Shown one piece after another: positions 1 to 5,192 of a stretch of 9,252 nucleotides of DNA. Origin of the DNA: JBBIGV01 sp037447335 (GTDB taxonomy: Bacteria > Bacteroidota > Ignavibacteria > Ignavibacteriales > Ignavibacteriaceae); NCBI GenBank assembly GCA_037447335.1, contig JBBIGV010000099.1, forward strand, positions 1 to 9,252. Direction: 5' to 3'. The translations under genes were made by a program, and so were the position numbers. Position 1 is the first letter of the stretch. Every line of letters starts with the position of its first letter. The notes beneath the pieces are model-generated. The model was not told where the DNA came from and made no database searches. It saw nothing but the letters and a program-made list of their open reading frames with translations.

Positions 1-19
1 ACTTAGCTAAACTATTGCT

Positions 20-50
20 TTAACCATTTACACAAAATTATTTACACTCC
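20..50 (-). mobile_element. IS256-like terminal inverted repeat (right end of an element lying left of the window)
   Basis: Read on the minus strand from 50 down to 20, the sequence begins GGAGTGTAAATAA and continues TTTTGTGTAAATGG. This resembles the layout of IS256/Mutator-type ends as I remember them (a GTCCGTATAA-like outer part followed by TTGTGTAAA). A diverged copy in the opposite orientation lies at 4285-4313 and shares the exact 13-mer TTTGTGTAAATGG. If the IS256 reading is right, the outer tip is near 50 and the element body, with its transposase, extends to the left beyond the window. No transposase coding sequence is visible here, so this is a resemblance and not a proof. Confidence 0.4.
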
Positions 51-81
51 CTTAAGTTATGTTCATATCGGAACTGCGCAG

Positions 82-99
82 TAAAATGCATCCATTTTA
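82..99. other. small hairpin, 7-bp stem
   Basis: TAAAATG (82-88) and CATTTTA (93-99) form a perfect 7-bp stem around the loop CATC. No T-run follows on either strand, so it is not a good intrinsic terminator. It sits in the 287-bp gene-free stretch between the putative IS end and the first gene. I see no coding sequence or RNA gene in that stretch. Confidence 0.3.
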
Positions 100-228
100 T
101 GCTCTATATCGGATTTAAGATAAGTGAACCAGTCTTTAGATTTCAGAATTTTACATAATTCAGATTTGTAACTTCGTGTAGAGGATAAATTTATTTTGTT
201 CATTCAACACGTTTGTCATTTTGATAAA

Positions 229-260
229 TTTATGCAGATGGTCCGAACTGCGTATATTTG
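229..260 (+). promoter_or_regulatory. candidate Bacteroidota-type promoter for the flavoprotein gene
   Basis: TATATTTG at 253-260 matches the Bacteroidota -7 box TAnnTTTG exactly. A weak -33-like TTTA sits at 229-232, 20 bp upstream. The box ends 27 bp before the ATG at 288, which implies a short leader. The same octamer lies ahead of prfA and a variant lies ahead of ispH. Confidence 0.5.
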
Positions 261-287
261 TGACAACCATTTAAATCTGCTGATACC

Positions 288-1235
288 ATGAATATTAAAA
301 ACAGAGTAACTGAATTAATGAAGATTCAATATCCCATCATACAGGCTGGTATGGTATGGGTCTCGGGCTGGAAACTCGCTTCTGCTGTTTCCAACTGTGG
401 TGGACTTGGACTAATTGGCTCCGGTTCTATGAAACCAGAACTTCTGAAAGAGCATATCATCAAATGTAAAAATGCTACCACAAAACCTTTTGGTGTTAAC
501 ATCCCATTGCTCAGAGGAGATGCAGACCAATTGATTAAAACTACGATTGAAGAAGGTGTTAAAGTTGTGTTTACATCTGCCGGAAATCCGGCAAAATTTA
601 TTAATGAGTTAAAACGAAATGATATTACAGTAGTTCACGTAGTTCCATCCGTTAAATTCGGATTGAAAGCCCAAAGTGCGGGATGTGATGCGGTTGTTGG
701 AGAAGGCGTTGAGGCAGGTGGTCACAACGGTGTTGATCAAATTACAACGCTTTGTTTAATTCCTCAATTGGCAGATGCACTAACAATTCCTGTAATAGCT
801 GCCGGTGGTATTGCTGATGGAAGGGGTATTCTTGCCGCTTTTGCTTTAGGTGCCGAGGGTGTACAGATAGGAACCAGATTTGCCGCTACAATTGAATCAT
901 CCGCTCACGATAATTATAAAAGGAAAGTTGTTGAATCTTCAAATGGTGATACAGTGCTTGCATTTCGTAAAATTGGGCTTGTAAGAATGATTAAGAATAA
1001 TTTTGCACTTCGTGCCTTAGAAGCTGAATTGGATGGATGGGATGAGGCAAAGTTACGTGAATTACTCGGCAGTAAGCGTGAGCGTGCAGGCATTTTTGAA
1101 GGTGATGAAAAAGAAGGAGAAATGGAAGCCGGTCAGGGTATTGGTCTTATTAAGGATATTCTTCCCGCTGCTGAGGTTTTTAAGAACCTCATTAACGATT
1201 TTAATAAAACAAAAAAACAGTTAAGTAGACTTTAA
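288..1235 (+). CDS. FMN-dependent nitronate monooxygenase / FabK-like enoyl-ACP reductase family protein
   Basis: This is a 315-residue TIM-barrel flavoprotein of the family that includes 2-nitropropane dioxygenase (nitronate monooxygenase) and FabK. The N-terminus carries the family pattern YPIIQAGM (15-22) followed by a GGLGLIGSGSM turn (38-48). FGVNIPLL (68-75), TSAGNP (96-101) and VVPSV (118-122) follow. EAGGHNG (142-148) places the catalytic-region His at 146. AAGGIADGRG (171-180) and GVQIGTRF (191-198) are the FMN phosphate-binding loops. Length and architecture are complete. Members either oxidise nitronates using FMN and O2, or reduce enoyl-ACP in fatty-acid synthesis. The sequence alone does not separate these; EAGGH and AHDNY (206-210) are shared with FabK-like proteins. 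It is probably a cytoplasmic single-gene transcript. Its 3' end overlaps the convergent ispH by 15 bp. No strong Shine-Dalgarno is seen, which is common in Bacteroidota. Confidence 0.85.
   Translation: MNIKNRVTELMKIQYPIIQAGMVWVSGWKLASAVSNCGGLGLIGSGSMKPELLKEHIIKCKNATTKPFGVNIPLLRGDADQLIKTTIEEGVKVVFTSAGNPAKFINELKRNDITVVHVVPSVKFGLKAQSAGCDAVVGEGVEAGGHNGVDQITTLCLIPQLADALTIPVIAAGGIADGRGILAAFALGAEGVQIGTRFAATIESSAHDNYKRKVVESSNGDTVLAFRKIGLVRMIKNNFALRALEAELDGWDEAKLRELLGSKRERAGIFEGDEKEGEMEAGQGIGLIKDILPAAEVFKNLINDFNKTKKQLSRL
1172..1191. other. hairpin inside the 3' end of the flavoprotein gene, just beyond the ispH stop
   Basis: TGAGGTT (1172-1178) and AACCTCA (1185-1191) form a perfect 7-bp stem around TTTAAG. 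For the ispH transcript (minus strand) the hairpin starts 29 nt after the stop codon. It may mark or protect the 3' end, although no U-tract follows on that strand. For the plus strand it is still coding, about 40 nt before the stop. Confidence 0.3.
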
Positions 1236-2450
1236 CACATCAGCAACCACCTCTTCTACCGGCTTTGCATCCGGGAAAAACGAAATTATTTTTCGCAGCA
1301 CAGCTTCAACTACCGAGTCGGGACATGATGCGCCGCTGGTTAGCATTATATTTACCTGCTCTTTTGAGGGAATGAAATCGTTTGACATTATTTCAGCTTT
1401 TTGATTAATGTCGTAATGCAGAATGCTCATATCAGAAATAATCTTTTCTGGTCCTGAAATAAAATAGGTTGGGAGTTTTTCTTCACACAATTCAACTATG
1501 TGGCTTGTATTGGAGCTGTTATAACCTCCGACAACCAGCGCAAAATCAGCGTCGTGCTTTAAAAGAGCATATGTTGCATCCTGGTTATCGTTGGTTGCAT
1601 AACAAAGTGTATCTCTTGTATCGGCAAAATGATCTTTTATATTTTCCGCGCCGTATTTTTTTATCATACATTCCTTCAGCATATCTGCAATTGCCTGAGT
1701 TTCTGAAGCGAGCATTGTTGTCTGGTTTACAACCCCAACCCTCAATAAATCCTTGTCAACATCAAAACCTTCGGAGTACTTACCCGAAAAGATTTCATAA
1801 AAATCTGACTTATTTCTTTTGCCTGATATTATTTCGGTAAGAATTCTGGTTTCATTTATATCTCTGATAATCAGTGAAGGTGCATTTTGTCTGCCGTGTG
1901 AAAATGTAGCACGGGTTTCTTCATGGTAATGCTTTCCATGAATGATAATTGTGTAGTTTTCTTCACCAATCTGAGCTGAGCGGTTCCAGACTTTTTCAAC
2001 AAAAGGACAGGTTGTGTCATATTTATAGGGATCAATTCCTATGTCGTTCAATTGCTTTTCTATTTCAAGTGTTGTCCCGAATGCAGGAATTATGACTATA
2101 TCGTCTTTATTCAGTTCACTCCAGGGGATTAAATGATTGCCGGAAGTATCCATAAGAAACTGCACCCCTCTTTGCTGTAAATCAAGATTTACGCCCGGAT
2201 TGTGGATCATCTCGCTCAATAAAAATATTCTTTTTCCCGTGTTTTCTTCAATAGTTCTGTAAGCAATTTCAATTGCATTTTCTACGCCGTAACAAAACCC
2301 GAAATGACGAGCAATAAAAAACCTGACCGGCCCAAAATCGAGTACGGTTGGGCTAAAGTCCTTCTTCCTCGGATCCAGATCCTTGCGTGAGTTTTTTATT
2401 CTTGAGATAACGGAACTTCTATAATATACGGGTATGTCAAATTTTTTCAT
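1221..2450 (-). CDS. ispH: 4-hydroxy-3-methylbut-2-enyl diphosphate reductase (long form)
   Basis: IspH (LytB) is the last enzyme of the non-mevalonate (MEP) pathway. It reduces HMBPP to isopentenyl and dimethylallyl diphosphate with an oxygen-sensitive 4Fe-4S cluster in the cytoplasm. The three cluster cysteines are visible: C53 in HFGFCYGVENA, C148 in TTCPFVEKVW, and C376 in SGASCPDSVVEAV. Substrate-pocket elements are also present: MIHNPGVN (81-88), IIHGKHYHEET (169-179), VNQTTM (241-246) and NSSNTSH (311-317). At 409 residues it is about 100 longer than the E. coli type. It has the N-terminal extension (KFDIPVYYR) and the insertion around 200-238 (YEIFSGKYSEGFDVDKDLLR) seen in the plant/cyanobacterial-style enzyme. 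The gene is complete. The ATG at 2450 lies 25 bp downstream of a TAnnTTTG box and has no clear Shine-Dalgarno. It converges on and overlaps the upstream flavoprotein gene by 15 bp. Confidence 0.97.
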   Translation of the reverse strand: MKKFDIPVYYRSSVISRIKNSRKDLDPRKKDFSPTVLDFGPVRFFIARHFGFCYGVENAIEIAYRTIEENTGKRIFLLSEMIHNPGVNLDLQQRGVQFLMDTSGNHLIPWSELNKDDIVIIPAFGTTLEIEKQLNDIGIDPYKYDTTCPFVEKVWNRSAQIGEENYTIIIHGKHYHEETRATFSHGRQNAPSLIIRDINETRILTEIISGKRNKSDFYEIFSGKYSEGFDVDKDLLRVGVVNQTTMLASETQAIADMLKECMIKKYGAENIKDHFADTRDTLCYATNDNQDATYALLKHDADFALVVGGYNSSNTSHIVELCEEKLPTYFISGPEKIISDMSILHYDINQKAEIMSNDFIPSKEQVNIMLTSGASCPDSVVEAVLRKIISFFPDAKPVEEVVADVLKST

Positions 2451-2475
2451 TTTATTTCAACATTTTAATTTGCTT

Positions 2476-2506
2476 CAAAGATATAAAATAATAACCCAAA
2501 TTACAG
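2476..2506 (-). promoter_or_regulatory. candidate Bacteroidota-type promoter for ispH
   Basis: On the minus strand TATCTTTG (2483 down to 2476) matches TAnnTTTG. It lies 25 bp before the ispH ATG, almost the same distance as in the flavoprotein gene. The -33 position holds only CTGT (2506-2503), about 19 bp upstream, so that half is weak. It suggests that ispH has its own promoter despite lying 103 bp behind a same-strand gene. Confidence 0.45.
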
Positions 2507-2553
2507 CCTGAATATATTTACTAATCCTGTAACGTCTCAAATTCCCGGAAAGT

Positions 2554-3021
2554 TCAAGGCATCCCCCTTACATTTTGCGCATCTTCTGATGAAAGTGCAT
2601 AATCAATTATGAAGCGTTCTTCAGTTGGGAAAAAAATAGGTGAGACAAACAAAGCGATGAAGAAAAATATGGCAAAGAAATGATCCGCTGTAATGAACAT
2701 AATAACCGCACTCAGTAAAGCTGAACTCTCGAGCATCGCAAGTCTGATAACGAGATTCTGCTTGTAATGGTTTAATTTCTCATTTGTTTGAATATCAGCC
2801 GCTTTTTCAATTCGGTTCTTACATAATAATTTAGAAAAGATAATCATAGAAAACAGATACGCCGGTACAACTATCTTTAGCATTAAAGCTAAATCTGAAT
2901 CAATAATCGGTGAAGCAAAATCAGTAATAAAGTATAGAATAATAAAAATCATTACTTGCCCCATAATAATTGCACCGGCTATTATATACAACGTGGTGAA
3001 GTCCGGGGATTTTTTATTCAT
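2554..3021 (-). CDS. small four-helix integral membrane protein of unknown function
   Basis: This is a 155-residue, strongly hydrophobic protein with four predicted membrane segments at about residues 10-34, 46-67, 92-112 and 113-133. A hydrophilic, charged loop (67-90, CKNRIEKAADIQTNEKLNHY) separates two helical pairs. The C-terminal tail is acidic (EERFIIDYALSSEDAQ). The pattern NLVIRLAMLESSALLS (89-104) resembles small uncharacterised Bacteroidota membrane proteins with an 'IRLALLEGPALF'-like third helix; I know no functional name for them. The start is supported by AAAGGA at 3036-3031, 9 nt before the ATG. An out-of-frame ATG lies 4 nt further upstream. It is divergent from prfA (133 bp shared upstream region) and 103 bp upstream of ispH on the same strand, so co-transcription with ispH is possible. 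No function is proposed. Confidence 0.75.
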   Translation of the reverse strand: MNKKSPDFTTLYIIAGAIIMGQVMIFIILYFITDFASPIIDSDLALMLKIVVPAYLFSMIIFSKLLCKNRIEKAADIQTNEKLNHYKQNLVIRLAMLESSALLSAVIMFITADHFFAIFFFIALFVSPIFFPTEERFIIDYALSSEDAQNVRGMP

Positions 3022-3063
3022 TCATCTTTTTCCTTTAAGTTTAAATTGGATAATGATACCTGC

Positions 3064-3095
3064 TTAGATTTTCAAATTCGTGTTTGTTATATTTG
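3064..3095 (+). promoter_or_regulatory. candidate Bacteroidota-type promoter for prfA
   Basis: TATATTTG at 3088-3095 is identical to the box before the first gene. TTAG at 3064-3067 is a near match to the -33 TTTG with a 20-bp spacer. The box ends 59 bp before the prfA ATG. It lies in the 133-bp region between divergent genes; I found no equivalent box directed at the membrane-protein gene. Confidence 0.5.
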
Positions 3096-3154
3096 CCTTC
3101 CAATTTAATAAAGTAATGTCGAAAAGTTAAATAGCAGAAGAATATCAGACTCTA

Positions 3155-4234
3155 ATGAATTTACTGGAAAAATTACGAAAGATAAACGATCGCTTTGAGA
3201 TGATAAATCAGCAACTGGCTGACCCATCCTTTCTTAATGACAGGGATAAACTCGTTCAACTTAGCCGTGAACGCAGCGAACTCAGCCAAATTGTTCAATC
3301 TTATGAAAAATATTCTATGCTCTTAAAAAATATTGAGGGCAATAAAGAAATTATTAATTCATCAAAAGACAAAGAACTGGTTGATCTCGCTGAGAGCGAA
3401 CTTGAGGAATTGCTGCAAAAAAAAGAAAAGATTGAGGAAGAGATAAAGCTACTGATGCTTCCCAAAGACCCGAACGACAACAAGGATGTTATAATGGAAA
3501 TCCGCGCCGGAACGGGCGGTGAAGAAGCTGCTTTATTTGCCGGAGATTTATTCAGAATGTACTCAAGATATGCTGAACGTAAAGGATGGAAGCTCGAATT
3601 TATCGATATTAGTGATTCCGGTTTAGGCGGTATTAAGGAAGTAATCTTTTCACTCAGCGGAAATAATATTTATGGAGAATTAAAATTTGAGAGCGGTGTT
3701 CACAGAGTTCAGCGTGTACCTGAAACCGAAGCAAGCGGAAGAGTTCATACCTCGGCAGCATCTGTTGCAGTACTTCCGGAAGCAGAAGATGTTCAGATAG
3801 ATATAAATCCGAACGACCTGAAAATAGATATATTCCGTGCCGGAGGTGCCGGCGGACAGAATGTGAATAAGGTTGAAACTGCTGTAAGAATTACTCATTT
3901 TCCTACAGGCATCGTTGTTCAGTGCCAGGATGAAAGATCTCAATTGAAAAACCGTCAAAAAGCACTCAAGGTTTTACGCGCAAGATTATACGACATTAAG
4001 TTGAAAGAACATGAAGATGCAATATCTGCACAAAGAAAAGTTATGGTTGGCAGTGGTGACCGGAGCGATAAAATCAGAACTTATAACTTTCCACAGAACA
4101 GAGTTACCGACCACAGAATCGGATTAACCCTTTACAACCTTTCCAACATTATGGAGGGTGAACTGGACGAGCTTATTGAACAGATTAAGTTAGCAGACAG
4201 AGCAGAGAAACTTCAGGCGAGCACAGAGGTTTAA
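3155..4234 (+). CDS. prfA: peptide chain release factor 1
   Basis: RF1 recognises UAA and UAG stop codons in the ribosomal A site and triggers hydrolysis of peptidyl-tRNA. At 359 residues it has the normal full length. The N-terminal helical domain (about 1-105) is rich in charged coiled-coil-like sequence. RAGTGGEEA (117-125) begins the core. The stop-codon-reading PxT motif is P189-E190-T191 within HRVQRVPETEASGRVHTSA, the RF1 form and not the SPF of RF2. The catalytic GGQ is at 233-235 in RAGGAGGQNVNKVETAVR; its glutamine is normally methylated by PrmC, and no prmC gene follows in this window. The C-terminal RTYNFPQNRVTDHRIG (278-293) is diagnostic. The ATG at 3155 gives the conserved N-terminus; only a weak AGAAGAA is upstream. 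The gene appears monocistronic and is followed by a rearranged region. Confidence 0.98.
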   Translation: MNLLEKLRKINDRFEMINQQLADPSFLNDRDKLVQLSRERSELSQIVQSYEKYSMLLKNIEGNKEIINSSKDKELVDLAESELEELLQKKEKIEEEIKLLMLPKDPNDNKDVIMEIRAGTGGEEAALFAGDLFRMYSRYAERKGWKLEFIDISDSGLGGIKEVIFSLSGNNIYGELKFESGVHRVQRVPETEASGRVHTSAASVAVLPEAEDVQIDINPNDLKIDIFRAGGAGGQNVNKVETAVRITHFPTGIVVQCQDERSQLKNRQKALKVLRARLYDIKLKEHEDAISAQRKVMVGSGDRSDKIRTYNFPQNRVTDHRIGLTLYNLSNIMEGELDELIEQIKLADRAEKLQASTEV

Positions 4235-4283
4235 ATTCTGATATTTCCAAACGACGATGCGCACAAACATTATGCGATTATGA

Positions 4284-4320
4284 AGGAGTCTGTAAAATAA
4301 TTTGTGTAAATGGGATTTAG
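4284..4320 (+). mobile_element. IS256-like terminal inverted repeat remnant (left end, no transposase)
   Basis: The sequence GGAGTCTGTAAAATAA (4285-4300) followed by TTTGTGTAAATGG (4301-4313) is a diverged inverted copy of 20-50. If it is an IS256-type end, the outer tip is near 4284 and the body would extend rightwards. What lies to the right is a truncated DUF6884-like gene and a truncated propeller gene, with no transposase. The element is therefore either a solo, decayed end or one that was deleted together with neighbouring DNA. Confidence 0.35.
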
Positions 4321-4402
4321 TGTTAAAGAACATTTTTTAATCTCTCATCAAAAATAATAGATAAATGTGTTATGGGCAAGTGTAAAGAACGACATCAAGA
4401 CA

Positions 4403-4516
4403 ATGAAACGAATAGTATTAATATCCTGTGTTTCCAGAAAAGGCAAAACAAAAGCGAAAGCAAAGGACTTGTATAAAGGACCTTTGTTTACAAACAGTTT
4501 AGCAATAGACCATTAA
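4403..4516 (+). pseudogene. truncated N-terminus of a DUF6884-like protein
   Basis: From ATG 4403 to TAA 4514-4516 this encodes 37 residues: MKRIVLISCVSRKGK, then TKAKAKDLYKGPLF, then TNSLAIDH. The pattern 'IVLISCVS-K…KAKAKDLY…PLF..SLA' matches, from memory, the start of DUF6884 proteins, which are normally well over 100 residues and continue from this point. Homology seems to end at SLA (about 4504), after which the reading runs into the propeller gene in antisense and stops. I read it as a 5' remnant cut off by recombination, not a functional small gene. No convincing ribosome-binding site precedes it. Family function is uncharacterised to my knowledge. Confidence 0.55.
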
Positions 4517-5120
4517 TTGGGTTTATTGAATCACCCTCCAGTAAACAAATGCCTTCACTTGTTAAAAAGTATATTATGTTATTGAATTCTTGTACCCGAA
4601 AAGCAACATCATTCGACAAACCATCACGTCTTTTAAGCCATCTCCACTTATCCCCTTCATTTAGAAGAACACCTCTTCCAAAGGTAGTGATGAAAATTTT
4701 TTGTTTGCCATCTTCAAAATTAATATGAATTGAACCTGGGTTTACAAATCCACCCACATTCATATCTTTCGGATACCAATTCTGTCCATCAAAAAAATAA
4801 AAAGGATAGGTTAAATCAAAAGGTAACGCCCAGATATTGTTAAATTTATCTTTATATAACTTTTCATACTGCACAGCAGGTACACCTGCTTCTACGCCTT
4901 GTCTTTTCCATTCATATCCATCATAGGTGTAAATACCTCTGATGGTTGCAAACCACATAACACCGGAATCATCCTGCAGTACATCATAGATCATCTGCTC
5001 GGGGACGCCGTCAGCTGATGTGTAGTTTTTTATGTTTAATGTCTGCGCGTACGAATGCGATGTATGAAAGAAAATGATCAGAAGAAAAACTGCAGTAGTT
5101 GTAAGCCCCGTTCTACTCAT
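4488..5120 (-). CDS. 3'-truncated two-component regulator propeller (Reg_prop) protein
   Basis: This encodes the N-terminus of a periplasmic propeller sensor. From ATG 5120, residues 1-23 form a signal peptide: positive MSRTG, a hydrophobic core, and probable cleavage after SYA in HSYAQTL. Blade-like repeats follow: IYDVLQDDSGVMWFATIRG, LYKDKFNNIWALPFD, INFEDGKQKIFITTFGRG, and VQEFNNIIYFLTSEG. The first is a textbook Reg_prop motif. Family members usually have a dozen or more blades, then a Y_Y_Y domain, a membrane helix and a histidine kinase or PP2C output, often over 1000 residues. Here only about 210 residues remain. The last 7-8 codons are antisense to the DUF6884-like remnant and give an accidental stop, so the output half is missing. 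A TTG at 5129 is an alternative start adding three residues; ATG 5120 fits the signal peptide better. It lies 72 bp after the PP2C gene, probably the same operon. It is probably non-functional as a signal transducer. Confidence 0.75.
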   Translation of the reverse strand: MSRTGLTTTAVFLLIIFFHTSHSYAQTLNIKNYTSADGVPEQMIYDVLQDDSGVMWFATIRGIYTYDGYEWKRQGVEAGVPAVQYEKLYKDKFNNIWALPFDLTYPFYFFDGQNWYPKDMNVGGFVNPGSIHINFEDGKQKIFITTFGRGVLLNEGDKWRWLKRRDGLSNDVAFRVQEFNNIIYFLTSEGICLLEGDSINPINGLLLNCL

Positions 5121-5192
5121 TAAAATCAATCTTATTAAAAATGAAAAAATTATTAAATAATTCTTTTCTCTAATATAAACTGCTTTTGCTAA

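Noticed and set aside
1469..1840. 123-residue plus-strand open frame
   Set aside because: It lies fully antisense within ispH, whose motifs are unmistakable.
3680..3958. 92-residue minus-strand open frame
   Set aside because: It is antisense to the GGQ and PxT core of prfA.
4260..4276. CGCA…TGCG pairing after prfA considered as its terminator
   Set aside because: There are only 4 bp with a 9-nt loop and no T-tract.
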